DNA of 54,750 bases, taken from Acidobacteriaceae bacterium (lineage in GTDB: Bacteria > Acidobacteriota > Terriglobia > Terriglobales > Acidobacteriaceae). How positions within the stretch are numbered: position 1 is the stretch's first letter; each line of letters opens with the position of its first letter. Both the position numbers and the translations under genes were made by a program. Below are positions 24,654 through 34,412 of this stretch, piece by piece. The DNA is taken from positions 1-54,750 of the forward strand of contig PLBY01000054.1 of assembly GCA_003134655.1 (NCBI GenBank), in the 5' to 3' direction. The notes below the pieces were generated by a model. The model had not been told where the DNA came from and searched no databases. It saw only the letters and a list, made by a program, of their open reading frames with translations.

Positions 24654-25871
24654 TCAGCAAGATAGTTCGTGGTTTCGCGCCAACCACTTCAATTGCGCAA
24701 TCTTTCGCCCAACTTGCACGCTGTTTCGGCAGGCTACCACGCACGATTCGCAACCGTCGCAAGCATCGAGTCCACGGCCCGAAGCTACACTCGCAAGCAT
24801 CTCCCGGGCCATCCCCGTATTTCTGTATTGCACTGCGTACATGTGCGATCTCATCAGCGCAGGTATATCCGCGTTCTTCGGACAATCTTCTTTGCATTCG
24901 CCACACTGTTGGCAAAATTCTGCCTGTGCTGAAAAAGTCTTATCTGCCAGGAACTTCTCCTCTTCATTCGTATAGGCCAAGCTTCGTGCCACGGAGAAAT
25001 CCTGTTCGAGATGCTCGTACGTACTGAAACCCGGTATGGCGGTGGTCACGAACTCGTGGTTCAGCACCCATTTCAGCAGCGCTGTCTGGCTTACCGGCGG
25101 CAACATTTTCGGCAGTTTTGCATCCGGCCTCACTGTGCCGCCGGCCTGCGTCTTCATTGCCACGATCCCGATTCCGCTTTTCGCGGCTCGCTCAATCGTG
25201 CTCAGGATGCCCTCGTCGTGCGCCATGGTGTAATTCAGCGTCACCAGCGCCACATCGAATAAATTCAGGCGTATCGCTTCGTTCACCACGGCCTGGGTCT
25301 TGTGGGTCGATATCCCCACAAACCGGGTCTTCCCGTCTTTCTTCAAACTCTGCAGCGCTTCCAGCGGGCCTTCCGCCCGTGCATCCTCCACCGAATCCAC
25401 TGCGTGGTAATAGAGAATGTCCACATGGTCCATCTGCAGTCGTTGCAGGCTGCTCTCCACTCCCTCCACAAAGCGCTTTTTCGCTTCCGCAACGTCTTGC
25501 GTTTGACCCTTGGAGGGTTGCTTGGTCGCAATCGTGACCTTGTCGCGGACTCCCATCTCTTTGATCACGCGACCAACCATCTCTTCGTTACGCCCTTGTT
25601 GATACACCGCCGCCGTATCGAAATGCCGGATCCCTACCTCGTATGCCCGCCGCAACAGGCCCGGCACGTCCGCGTTCATCACCCCCATACTGACCACAGG
25701 CAGGGTGAGTCCAGTCTTACCGAGCGTGCGTTGCAGTACTGGTCCAGTCGCTGTTTCGTTCAGCGGGTTCGCGAGGAGAATGTCCGTTCCTCCCAACACA
25801 CTGGCCGCTCCTGCCCAAAGGATCGGCTTCACGATGAAATCCCTCCGGTTCCATTCCCACCGCTTATTCAT
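24654..25871 (-). CDS. Tat-exported aldo/keto reductase with ferredoxin-like tail
   Basis: A 405-residue protein. An N-terminal twin-arginine signal (WNRRDFIVKP, then a hydrophobic stretch) is followed by an aldo/keto reductase TIM barrel with the catalytic set D/Y in RHFDTAAVYQQ and a later lysine and histidine. The C-terminal part carries two cysteine clusters (CQQCGECKEDCP and CDGCESCVVAC), which fit two 4Fe-4S sites. Tat export suggests cofactor loading in the cytoplasm and function outside it. The substrate is unknown. AGGAG precedes the ATG. DUF6599-like gene lies upstream on the same strand. Confidence 0.9.
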   Translation of the reverse strand: MNKRWEWNRRDFIVKPILWAGAASVLGGTDILLANPLNETATGPVLQRTLGKTGLTLPVVSMGVMNADVPGLLRRAYEVGIRHFDTAAVYQQGRNEEMVGRVIKEMGVRDKVTIATKQPSKGQTQDVAEAKKRFVEGVESSLQRLQMDHVDILYYHAVDSVEDARAEGPLEALQSLKKDGKTRFVGISTHKTQAVVNEAIRLNLFDVALVTLNYTMAHDEGILSTIERAAKSGIGIVAMKTQAGGTVRPDAKLPKMLPPVSQTALLKWVLNHEFVTTAIPGFSTYEHLEQDFSVARSLAYTNEEEKFLADKTFSAQAEFCQQCGECKEDCPKNADIPALMRSHMYAVQYRNTGMAREMLASVASGRGLDACDGCESCVVACRNSVQVGRKIAQLKWLARNHELSC

Positions 25872-25902
25872 GGCTGTGCTCCTGAGATAAGGTTCTCTGC
25901 AC

Positions 25903-26877
25903 TCACTGACTGCCGGACGTCCGAATCAAACTCTGCGCGGTCTTATTCAGAATCTCGGCTCCGTTCTGTGGTGGATTCACTACCACAATCAAGTAGCGTC
26001 CCTGAGTCCGCGCGATCACGCTCCCCTCGAAACTGTTCTTTGCTCGGATTGCGCCGGCTCCCAATTCCGCGGCCGCGACGCACTCGCCGGTTTCCTTGAA
26101 GTGCTTGGCGAGTTGTTCCAATCGCGCCTTGGCTCCTGCCGCATCGTTCGCGATTGAAATCACCAGCTTGCTTTCTTCCTTCCCCCAGACGTACGCCACC
26201 ACGTACGCAGGTGCCAGGAAAGAATGACCCAAAGGATCCTTCCGCATGTATTGTTCGGAATGCTCCACTCGATGTTCGCGGGGAAGTTGCGCCAATAGCG
26301 ACGGCATCGTCAGCGTGCCGCCGATGCGCTGGGACAAGATGCGTGCAAATTGGTCGAGTAGCGTACCCGCCTTCGCGCCTGTTCCCGCCAGCTTTATGTA
26401 ATAGTGGCCTTGCAGAAAATTGAGAATTCCTTGACTTTGGTAGGCTTCGACGCCGAGCGATGCGAATTTGTACTTCGGCGACCGCTCTGCCGCGTACATC
26501 CCAAAGGCATCCTCCGGCTTCCCCATGTCGTAGATGTCCACCGTCAGTTCCACGTCGCCACTCTTGAAGTCTTGATGCAGCAAGGTTCGGAAGTCGTAGA
26601 GCAGATAGATGTCTGCACCGCCGTCGATGTACTGATAAAGACTCTCTGCCTTATAGAAAGCTGGGGAGTCTTGCGCGGTTGCGCGGCCCGGGAGGGGTTG
26701 CCGCAGGAGACTTAGAAGTTGCTTTTCGGCACTCGCAGAAGCTTGGGCGCGGGGAGCACCGTTGCTGGGCGTTGAATTCTGTGCCTGGACGACTCCTGCG
26801 GCCAACGTGGCACAGATCAGTCCAGTCCTCCATCGGGCCAAGCGTCTCATGCCAACCTGCCCGGCTCTTCCGCCCAC
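25903..26877 (-). CDS. Exported DUF6599-like protein
   Basis: The protein (324 residues) has an N-terminal signal-like segment (about 15-33). The most characteristic region is YKAESLYQYIDGGADIYLLY, followed by a beta-rich stretch ending in GILNFLQGHYYIKLAG, as in DUF6599-type proteins that I recall from Acidobacteria. No catalytic motif is visible. It starts at GTG 26877 with GAGG upstream; ATG 26850 is an alternative that shortens the signal sequence. It lies 31 bases upstream of the aldo/keto reductase gene on the same strand, probably in one operon. Confidence 0.75.
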   Translation of the reverse strand: MGGRAGQVGMRRLARWRTGLICATLAAGVVQAQNSTPSNGAPRAQASASAEKQLLSLLRQPLPGRATAQDSPAFYKAESLYQYIDGGADIYLLYDFRTLLHQDFKSGDVELTVDIYDMGKPEDAFGMYAAERSPKYKFASLGVEAYQSQGILNFLQGHYYIKLAGTGAKAGTLLDQFARILSQRIGGTLTMPSLLAQLPREHRVEHSEQYMRKDPLGHSFLAPAYVVAYVWGKEESKLVISIANDAAGAKARLEQLAKHFKETGECVAAAELGAGAIRAKNSFEGSVIARTQGRYLIVVVNPPQNGAEILNKTAQSLIRTSGSQ

Positions 26878-27042
26878 GGACGTGCCTCACCGGCGATGAT
26901 CATGCTCGGGTCCACTGTGTATTCGTCTGCCTTCATATTGTCTTAGCGCTCCATTATCCAATTCCACCTGTCGCGAGTTTTGGCTGTTTTCCGATGCGGG
27001 CACTGCAGCCCTCGTTCCTGTAATAGGTCCGCGGTTTTTTCG

Positions 27043-28143
27043 TCAGCGGCTCATAGCCAGTTCCGGCTCTGGGCTGGCGGATGGATATGCACTCTCGTTC
27101 GTTGCCGTCGAAAGCAAGACCTTTTGGCCGGTCAAGTGAGCTGCCAGCATCCCGATCTCATCGACAGCGTCCCTGAGCGGCAGTGCAACCTGTCCGCCCC
27201 CCACGGCTGAGCGGCACAATGCCATCATGATTTCAAAACCCGCGTAGGCGCTCTCGAAATTGCAAGGATGAACCTTGCGATCATCGTCGAGCCAGGCGGC
27301 GATGTCCTCTATGTAAGGAGGCATATCGAGGTCATAGTTCATGCAGCCCCCGCCAGAGGATGAGCCAGTCTTGGTGACCGCACGCCACCCGCCGCCGGTC
27401 AGGACCTCCGCGAAGCCCTCTGTGCCCTGCGCTCCGATACGGCACTTCCGCCACCAGTAATCGACCTCGGGAACGTCGGGAGCACCCGCGCCGCACTCGA
27501 CGATCCCCCGCACACCGTTGGCGAACTGGATGAAACCTCCGATGTAGTCCGGCGATGGATGAAGGTCGGAGAGCTTGCCGCAGCCTGCAGCCTGTCCCAT
27601 CACCCACTCCGCCCTCGCATCGTCGTTGTACCAGCGCATGTAGTCGATCAGATGCGACAACATGTGCATCATCCATCCTGATGCCGTCCCATAAACGGTG
27701 TGCACCCGCCCTAACGCGCCGCTGGCAATGATCTCTTTCACCTTGCGGTAGTGTTCGCCGTAGCGATGCTGATGGCTTACCACGGCCTTCACGCCGCTGG
27801 CCGCCAATAGTCTCCGCACTTCCATGCCTTCCCGGCTGTTCAGTGCCACCGGCTTCTCGAACGCCACCAGTCGTGCGCCACTCTCGATGGCGATGCGAAT
27901 CATTTGACTGCGCAGGTTGGGAAGAGTGCAAAAGCAGAAAACGTCGGGCCTGACGCTCAGGGCGACCTTTAGCGCGTCGCTGCCTTTTACTCCACCGAAT
28001 TTGGATGCCGCTGCATCGAGGCGCGCAGGGTCGATGTCGCAGACGCCCGCTACCTCAAACCGGTTGTTTGCCTGGAACGCAAGGGCATGGTGCATTCCGC
28101 GCTTTCCCATGCCCACCACGACGACCCGGTATTTGTCGCTCAT
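27043..28143 (-). CDS. Gfo/Idh/MocA-family oxidoreductase
   Basis: The protein (366 residues) has an N-terminal Rossmann domain (VVVGMGKRGMHHALAF) and the EKPVALN motif with the catalytic-type lysine. The C-terminal alpha/beta domain includes SHLIDYMRWY. Such enzymes use NAD(P) to oxidise or reduce sugars or nucleotide sugars. AGGAGGG precedes the ATG. The gene overlaps the stop of the aminotransferase by four bases (ATGA), so the two are translationally coupled and probably act in one amino-sugar pathway. Confidence 0.9.
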   Translation of the reverse strand: MSDKYRVVVVGMGKRGMHHALAFQANNRFEVAGVCDIDPARLDAAASKFGGVKGSDALKVALSVRPDVFCFCTLPNLRSQMIRIAIESGARLVAFEKPVALNSREGMEVRRLLAASGVKAVVSHQHRYGEHYRKVKEIIASGALGRVHTVYGTASGWMMHMLSHLIDYMRWYNDDARAEWVMGQAAGCGKLSDLHPSPDYIGGFIQFANGVRGIVECGAGAPDVPEVDYWWRKCRIGAQGTEGFAEVLTGGGWRAVTKTGSSSGGGCMNYDLDMPPYIEDIAAWLDDDRKVHPCNFESAYAGFEIMMALCRSAVGGGQVALPLRDAVDEIGMLAAHLTGQKVLLSTATNESAYPSASPEPELAMSR

Positions 28144-29279
28144 CGCTCCCTCCTATCCCACTCGAGGACCTTGTCCACCGTGTAGTCCACTTCCTCTTCG
28201 GTTAGCTCGGGGAACATGGGCAGCGAAATGCAGCACGCAGCGTTGCGCTCCGAGTTGGAGATTGGTCCAACGATGCGGGCCTCATGGGCCCAGGGATATC
28301 CGTCCTGTTGATGGATCGCAATCGGATAATGGCACTTGGCGTCTATGCCCTCGTTGGTCAGGAACGTGAGGAGTCCATCACGATGCCCGGCTTGTCTGGT
28401 CTCGATTACATACAAGTGGTAGACGTGCCGATAGCCAGGAGTCTCGTACGGCAGCGTGATGTTCTGCGCACGCGCCAGTCCTTTGCTGTAGCGTGCCGCC
28501 CATTTCCTGCGGAGATCACTCCATTCCTCGATGTGTCGTAGCTTGGCACTGAGAATCCCGGCATGCAGGTCGTCGAGCCGGCTGTTGTATCCCGGACTGT
28601 GGCAGGAGCGCTTGTCGGAGCCGTGGTTACGCAGCTTCCGCACCAGGTGGTCGACTTCAGGATTGTTCGTGACGACCGCGCCTCCATCACCGAACGTGCC
28701 CAGGTTCTTTTGAATGATGAAGCTGCTCGTGGCCGCGTCACTGAGTTCGGCGATCTTGAAACCATCGCCACACGCACCGACGGCCTGGGCGTTGTCCTCG
28801 ATCACCAGCAGGTGGTGACGGTCCGCAATCTTCCGGATCGCCTTCATGTCTGCGCATTGACCGTACAAGTGAACTGGTACCAAGGCTTTCGTGCGGGGCG
28901 TGATCGCCGCCTCGATCATCGCGGGGTCAATGCAGTTCGTCTTCGGATCGGAGTCCACAAACACGGCAGTGGCGCCGGTGATCCAGATGGCTTCCGCCGT
29001 GGCGAAAAACGTGTTGGTCGTAGTAATGCACTCGTCGCCGGGGCCGATGCCCAGAGCCTTGAACGTGAGCCAGAGTGCGTCCGTTCCATTGCCGACGCCG
29101 ATCGCATACTTGGTGCCATGGAACTCGGCCAATTCCTGTTCAAACCGCTTCAACATGGGACCGAGAACATATTGTCCGCTTTCGAGTACTTCTTTGAGGT
29201 TGGCGTCGATCTCTGCTTTGATGTTGTGATATTGCCGCACGTGCCCATAGAAAGCCACGCTCATTTGGGTTGCCAGCAT
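28140..29279 (-). CDS. DegT/DnrJ/EryC1/StrS-family PLP-dependent aminotransferase
   Basis: A 379-residue sugar aminotransferase-type enzyme. It has the GVGNGTDALWL turn, VIEDNAQAVGA and the PLP lysine in FIIQKNLGTFGDGG. Family members transfer an amino group to keto-sugars on nucleotide carriers. The ATG at 29279 is set by AAGGAGG six bases upstream; an upstream in-frame start at 29378 has no such signal. It is coupled to the Gfo/Idh dehydrogenase. No nucleotidyl- or glycosyltransferase lies nearby, so the product is unknown. Confidence 0.93.
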   Translation of the reverse strand: MLATQMSVAFYGHVRQYHNIKAEIDANLKEVLESGQYVLGPMLKRFEQELAEFHGTKYAIGVGNGTDALWLTFKALGIGPGDECITTTNTFFATAEAIWITGATAVFVDSDPKTNCIDPAMIEAAITPRTKALVPVHLYGQCADMKAIRKIADRHHLLVIEDNAQAVGACGDGFKIAELSDAATSSFIIQKNLGTFGDGGAVVTNNPEVDHLVRKLRNHGSDKRSCHSPGYNSRLDDLHAGILSAKLRHIEEWSDLRRKWAARYSKGLARAQNITLPYETPGYRHVYHLYVIETRQAGHRDGLLTFLTNEGIDAKCHYPIAIHQQDGYPWAHEARIVGPISNSERNAACCISLPMFPELTEEEVDYTVDKVLEWDRRER

Positions 29280-29520
29280 ATAGATCCTCCTTGCTGTTGG
29301 ACGGCAGCGCCGCTTCCGCACACTGGAATCGGAAATCGCAGAAGGCCGGGCCTGATTTGGTCCGGTCTGGGCGGTCAAGAAAAGTCCCGGCGGTATGCTA
29401 AGAAACCGTGGTTGGCGCGGCCATGATCGTGGTCACGTCGAGTTGTGATTCTGGGCTGCTCAGTCCGAACGCCGTGATGCTGACGCTTGCGCCGTGGGCG
29501 ATTCGTCCTACACTGTTTTC

Positions 29521-30816
29521 ATGTCCCACCACACCGCCAGGGAGAGCTTCCACAAACTGTCGGAGCGTATCAACCGATTCCCGCAAGGAGCCCCGCCGAC
29601 CGATCTTTTGTTTCAGATCCTCGAGGTCCTGTTCACGCCGGCAGAAGCCGAGCTTGTTGCGCTGCTTCCGATCAAGCCCTTCACGGCGGAAACAGCAGCA
29701 CGGCTTTGGAAGAAGTCTGAAACCGAGGCCCGCAACATCCTCGAAGCGCTCGCCTCGCGCGGGATGATGCTGGATATCGACTCACACCATGGGCAGACGT
29801 TCGTAATGCCGCCGCCGATGGCCGGTTTCTTCGAGTTTTCGATGATGCGCATCGGCGATCACTACGACCAGAAACTCCTCGCCGAGCTTTTCTACCAGTA
29901 CCTCAACGTCGAGGAGGACTTCATCAAAGCTTTGTTCGCGACCGGGGAAACACAAATAGGACGCGTCTTCGTCAACGAGAGCGTATTGAGCGCGGAAAAC
30001 ACGCTACACGTGCTCGACTACGAACGCGCCTCGCAGGTAGTCGAAACGGCGTCGCACATCGGTGTCGGCACTTGTTATTGCCGACACAAGGCGTCGCATC
30101 TGAGTCGCAATTGCGAAGCGCCGATGGATATCTGTATGACCTTCAATTCCACGGCAAGTTCGCTGCTCAAACACGGCATCGCCCGGCGCGTGGATAAGGC
30201 AGAATGTCACGATCTGCTCGCTCAAGCCCGCGATCGGAATCTGGTGCAATTCGGTGAGAACGTGCGCGAGCGTGTGTCCTTCATCTGCAACTGCTGCGGA
30301 TGCTGTTGTGAAGCCATGCTGGCAGCTAAACGGTTCGCCGTTCTCAATCCCATCAGCACCACCAACTTCCTGCCCGAAATCGCCGAGGATAAATGTTCTG
30401 GCTGCATGAAATGTGCCAATGTCTGCCCGGTAGAAGCAATGGGCATGGTTTCTGCCGGAGACCCGCGCCGTCATAAACGCAAGAAAGCTAAGGTCAACGA
30501 AGAGATCTGCCTCGGTTGCGGCGTCTGCGCTCGAGTTTGTGATAAGCAGGCGATCAGGCTGAAGCAGCGAGGTCAGCGCGTGATCACGCCCGTGAATACC
30601 GCTCACCGCACGGTCGTGATGGCCATTGAGCGCGGCAAACTCCAGGATCTCATATTCGACAACCAGGCGCTTGCCAGCCATCGCGCGATGGCCGCGATCC
30701 TTGGTGTGATTCTGAAATTGCCGCCGCTGAAGCAAGTCATGGCGAGCCAGCAAATGAAATCACATTATCTGGACAATTTGCTTTCCAGCCATAAGTCGAA
30801 GCACGCGCAAGCGTAG
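29521..30816 (+). CDS. 4Fe-4S ferredoxin-domain protein with N-terminal helical domain
   Basis: The product (431 residues) has an N-terminal part of about 100 residues that looks like a winged-helix domain (AETAARLWKKSETEARNILEALASRGMM). A middle region has a CYCRHKASHLSRNC cysteine/histidine cluster and CNCCGCCC. The C-terminal part carries two classical ferredoxin motifs, CSGCMKCANVCP and CLGCGVCARVC. This suggests electron transfer, possibly with sensing. I chose the ATG at 29521; a GTG at 29494 would add nine residues. It is divergent from the aminotransferase gene. Confidence 0.85.
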   Translation: MSHHTARESFHKLSERINRFPQGAPPTDLLFQILEVLFTPAEAELVALLPIKPFTAETAARLWKKSETEARNILEALASRGMMLDIDSHHGQTFVMPPPMAGFFEFSMMRIGDHYDQKLLAELFYQYLNVEEDFIKALFATGETQIGRVFVNESVLSAENTLHVLDYERASQVVETASHIGVGTCYCRHKASHLSRNCEAPMDICMTFNSTASSLLKHGIARRVDKAECHDLLAQARDRNLVQFGENVRERVSFICNCCGCCCEAMLAAKRFAVLNPISTTNFLPEIAEDKCSGCMKCANVCPVEAMGMVSAGDPRRHKRKKAKVNEEICLGCGVCARVCDKQAIRLKQRGQRVITPVNTAHRTVVMAIERGKLQDLIFDNQALASHRAMAAILGVILKLPPLKQVMASQQMKSHYLDNLLSSHKSKHAQA

Positions 30817-30904
30817 GCTCGAGAACTAAAGAAGAGCAAAAGAGGGCCCACAATGAGGTTCCCATACGGCAAATCACCGTGTTCTGCAGTTCAAAAGGAG
30901 ATCT

Positions 30905-31162
30905 ATGTCTGATTTGCAAGCTCGATTTGCGAAAGCGCAACAGGACGTGACTTCCCTTGCCGAACGCCCGGACAACAACGCCATGCTGAAGCTATATGCT
31001 CTCTATAAACAGGCGACCCAAGGCGATGCCACGGGTGAGCAGCCAGGCACCTTCGATTTCGTCCGCCGCGCCAAATTCGATGCCTGGAGCGCAATCAAAG
31101 GTACGGTTGTAGAAGATGCAATGCAGCAGTACATCGAACTTGTTGCCTCCCTTCGGCGTTGA
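30905..31162 (+). CDS. Acyl-CoA-binding protein
   Basis: An 85-residue four-helix protein matching the ACBP family. It has LYALYKQATQGDATGEQPG, then FDFVRRAKFDAWSAIKG (the K/W acyl-CoA-contact segment). The cytosolic protein binds long-chain acyl-CoA. ACBP is near-universal in eukaryotes and patchy in bacteria. AAGGAG precedes the ATG by six bases. A hairpin terminator follows it. Confidence 0.9.
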   Translation: MSDLQARFAKAQQDVTSLAERPDNNAMLKLYALYKQATQGDATGEQPGTFDFVRRAKFDAWSAIKGTVVEDAMQQYIELVASLRR

Positions 31163-31192
31163 CTGCATTTATGGACCGTGCAGGGAGGGCTG

Positions 31193-31228
31193 GGTGGTGC
31201 TGATTTGCCCAGAGGCACCATCTTTATT
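31193..31228 (+). terminator. Intrinsic terminator after the acyl-CoA-binding protein gene
   Basis: Arms GGTGGTGC (31193-31200) and GCACCATC (31215-31222) pair over eight base pairs with one G-T wobble; TTTATT follows. It lies 30 bases after the stop, between convergent genes. Confidence 0.5.
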
Positions 31229-31268
31229 CGAACTTCCTGAGAGCGCGTACGGAAACCTTACCCTCCGT

Positions 31269-34200
31269 TTAGTGTCTCATTCGTGAAGGCAGGGCTACCA
31301 ACGCAACTTCGGTTAGCCGATCTTCTGGACGGGCTTCAGGTTTGTGTCCCCCAGGCCGCCTTCGGAACTTTGCTTGCAGTTTGTCGAGGTACACGTAGTA
31401 CACCGGAGTGATGTAGAGCGTTACGATCTGCGAGAAGAGCAGACCGCCGACCACCGCTAGGCCCAACCCTCGGCGCGAGTCTGCGCCTGCCCCAAAACCA
31501 ATCGCGATGGGCAGCGTTCCCATCAGCGCTGCCATGGTTGTCATCATGATCGGACGGAACCGGACGAGCGCTCCCTCATAGATGGATTCTTCCGGACTCT
31601 TGCCTTCTCTTCGCTCTGCTTCCAGGGCGAAGTCAATCATCATGATGGCATTTTTCTTGACGATGCCGATCAGCATGATGATCCCCACGAACGAATAGAG
31701 ATTCAGTTCCTGGTGAAAAAGCCTGAGAGTCAGGAGTGCCCCGACGCCGGCGGACGGTAATCCGGAAAGAATGGTAAGGGGATGGATGAAACTCTCATAC
31801 AGAATTCCGAGAATGATGTAGATCACCAGAATCGCGGCCAACAGCAATAGGCCCATGCCGGTGAATGAGTTCTGGAACGCCTGAGCCGTTCCCTGGAACG
31901 TGCCCTGGATGTCACCCGGGAGCACTCGAATCGCCTCGCGCTCGACTAATTTTGTGGCATCGCCGAGTGCTGTTCCGGGTTTCAGGTTGAAGCTGATAGT
32001 TGCCGCCGGCAACTGGCCCAAATGATTGACCATCAGAGGACCAATAGAGGGCACCAGTTTAGCGACCGTGTCGAGTGGAACCAGTTTCCCTCCACTGGAG
32101 CGGACGTAGAGAAGGGAAAGCTTGTCAGGATTGTCCTGAAATTCGGGCAATAATTCGATGATGACGTAGTATTCGTTGTTGGGCGTATAGATGGTGCTGA
32201 TCTGGCGGGTCCCGTAGGCGGAATAGAGAGCATCGGAAACCTGGGCCGGCGTCAATCCCAATGCGGAAGCTTTGTCGTGGTCGACGTCCACGGTGAGCTG
32301 CGGGTTTTTTACTTGCAAGTCGCTGGTCACGTCCTGCAGTTGCGGAAGCGCGCGGAGAGCAGCCTCCAACTTGGGAGCATCCTGGTAAAGCTGCGCCGTG
32401 TCGGGGGACTGCAGCGTGTATTGGTATTGTGATTTGGTCAGAGATCCGCCGATGCGGATGGTCGGTGGAATCTGCATGAACACATTCAGGCCGGCTATTT
32501 GCGATACCTTGGGACGAAGTTCCTGAATCACCTCCGTCGCGCTCATGCGGTTGACGCGATCTTTCTTGTCTTTCAGCCGAAAGAAGATGCGCCCCTGATT
32601 GATGGGATTGCCGATCGAAGACATCGTGTTCATGACGCTGGGATCGAACCGCACCACATCTGCAACCTTCTGCTGCAACTGCATCATGTCCTGAAACGCA
32701 ATGCCCTGTTGCGCTTCGGTGAAGGCAAACACCAACCCCTGATCTTCGTCGGGTATGAAACCGGTCTTCGAGACCGTGTACAGGTAAAATGTCAGCGCAA
32801 TCACGACGAAGGACACCATCAGCGTTGCGAACTTGTGCCGCAGTACAGCCTTCAGGCTGCGGTTATAGCCATGCAACCATGCACCGAAAACCTTCTCGCC
32901 AAAATTGAAGAGCCGTCCATGCCCAGACTGCTCCTGGTGACGAAGAAACCGGCTGCACAGCATCGGGGTCAAAGTCAGGGATACGAATCCGGAAACCAGG
33001 ATCGCGACCCCAATCGTCACCGCGAATTCATGCAGCAAGCGTCCAATGATTCCCCCCATGAACAAGAGCGGAATAAAGACGGCCGCGAGCGACAGGGTCA
33101 TCGACAAGATAGTGAAGCCAATCTCGCTGGAACCATCCATTGCCGCCTGTAGCGGCCGTTTCCCCATCTCCATGTGGCGGACAATGTTCTCTAACATGAC
33201 GATCGCGTCGTCCACAACGAATCCCACGGACAAGGTCAGTGCCATCAACGATAGATTGTCGAGGCTATAGCCCAGCAGGTACATCACTGAAAATGTCCCA
33301 ATGATCGACATGGGCAAAGCCAGAGACGGGATGATTGTGGCGGAGACGTTTCGCAGAAAGATGAAGATCACCAAAATGACCAGGGCAATCGTCAGTACCA
33401 GGGTGAACTTCACATCGTTGACCGACTCGCGAATCGAGGCAGAGCGGTCATAAAGCGTATTGATCTGGACGGCGGCAGGGATGTGATCTGCCAGTCTGGG
33501 CAGCAGTTTCTTGATGCTATCCACGACGGCAACGGTATTGGTTCCCGGCTGCTTCTGAATCGCCAGCACGATGGCGCGAACTCCGTTGAACCAGCTGGCA
33601 GTCTTGTCGTTCAGAACGCTGTCGGTGACGCGGCCGAGTTCGTTCAGGCGAATCGGGGAACCATTCCGATAAGCCACTACCATCGGTCCGAATTGCTGAG
33701 CGTTCATCCGCTGCCCATTGGAGAGAATCGTGAATGTATGGTTCTGTCCGTACAGTGTGCCCGTGGGAAGGTTGGTGTTCCCCGATTGCAGAGCGGCACT
33801 GACTTCGTCGATCCCGATCTGACGTGAAGCCAGAGCGCTGGGGTCGAGCTGTGCCCGCATGGCGTATTTCTGCGCTCCATAGACCATTACCTGCGCCACG
33901 CCGCTGACCATGGAGACGTTTTGAGCGATGGTGGTCTCCGCAGCTTCGTCGACGTCGGACAGTTTCATTGTCGGCGAACTTAGCGCCAGGTAAAGAATGG
34001 GAGAATCGGCGGGATTCACCTTCTGGAAGGTTGGAGGTGTCGGCATCTGCGGAGGCAATTGGCCTCCAGCCGCAGTAATGGCTGCCTGGACGTCTAATGC
34101 AGCGCCATCGAGACTACGGCTCAGGCTGAACTGGATCGTGATATTGGTCAGGCCCAGGGAATTCGTCGACGTCATCGAGTCGATGCCGGCGATCGTCGAG

Positions 34201-34412
34201 AATTGCTTTTCCATTGGAGTGGCGACCGAAGATGCCATCGTGTCGGGACTCGCCCCGGGAAGGGAAGCGCTCACTAGAATCGTCGGAAAATCCACATTGG
34301 GCAGGTCGCTGACGGGCAGGAGCCGATACGCAAAGATTCCGAAGACCAGGATCGCGGCCATGACCAGCGTTGTCATGATGGGCCGCTTGATGAATAGATC
34401 GGAGAGACTCAC
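31269..34412 (-). CDS. RND-family efflux transporter (MdtB/MdtC-like)
   Basis: A 1047-residue inner-membrane RND pump with the usual 12 helices and two large periplasmic loops. It opens with LSDLFIKRPIMTTLVMAAIL, and the proton-relay acidic pair sits in GFVVDDAIVMLENIVRHME; GMLIGIVKKNAIMMIDFA is the second-half counterpart. It exports hydrophobic drugs, bile-salt-like or siderophore-type compounds through TolC-type channels. It is coupled to its adaptor: the start overlaps the adaptor's stop by four bases (ATGA). A TolC gene is not seen. Confidence 0.95.
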   Translation of the reverse strand: MSLSDLFIKRPIMTTLVMAAILVFGIFAYRLLPVSDLPNVDFPTILVSASLPGASPDTMASSVATPMEKQFSTIAGIDSMTSTNSLGLTNITIQFSLSRSLDGAALDVQAAITAAGGQLPPQMPTPPTFQKVNPADSPILYLALSSPTMKLSDVDEAAETTIAQNVSMVSGVAQVMVYGAQKYAMRAQLDPSALASRQIGIDEVSAALQSGNTNLPTGTLYGQNHTFTILSNGQRMNAQQFGPMVVAYRNGSPIRLNELGRVTDSVLNDKTASWFNGVRAIVLAIQKQPGTNTVAVVDSIKKLLPRLADHIPAAVQINTLYDRSASIRESVNDVKFTLVLTIALVILVIFIFLRNVSATIIPSLALPMSIIGTFSVMYLLGYSLDNLSLMALTLSVGFVVDDAIVMLENIVRHMEMGKRPLQAAMDGSSEIGFTILSMTLSLAAVFIPLLFMGGIIGRLLHEFAVTIGVAILVSGFVSLTLTPMLCSRFLRHQEQSGHGRLFNFGEKVFGAWLHGYNRSLKAVLRHKFATLMVSFVVIALTFYLYTVSKTGFIPDEDQGLVFAFTEAQQGIAFQDMMQLQQKVADVVRFDPSVMNTMSSIGNPINQGRIFFRLKDKKDRVNRMSATEVIQELRPKVSQIAGLNVFMQIPPTIRIGGSLTKSQYQYTLQSPDTAQLYQDAPKLEAALRALPQLQDVTSDLQVKNPQLTVDVDHDKASALGLTPAQVSDALYSAYGTRQISTIYTPNNEYYVIIELLPEFQDNPDKLSLLYVRSSGGKLVPLDTVAKLVPSIGPLMVNHLGQLPAATISFNLKPGTALGDATKLVEREAIRVLPGDIQGTFQGTAQAFQNSFTGMGLLLLAAILVIYIILGILYESFIHPLTILSGLPSAGVGALLTLRLFHQELNLYSFVGIIMLIGIVKKNAIMMIDFALEAERREGKSPEESIYEGALVRFRPIMMTTMAALMGTLPIAIGFGAGADSRRGLGLAVVGGLLFSQIVTLYITPVYYVYLDKLQAKFRRRPGGHKPEARPEDRLTEVALVALPSRMRH

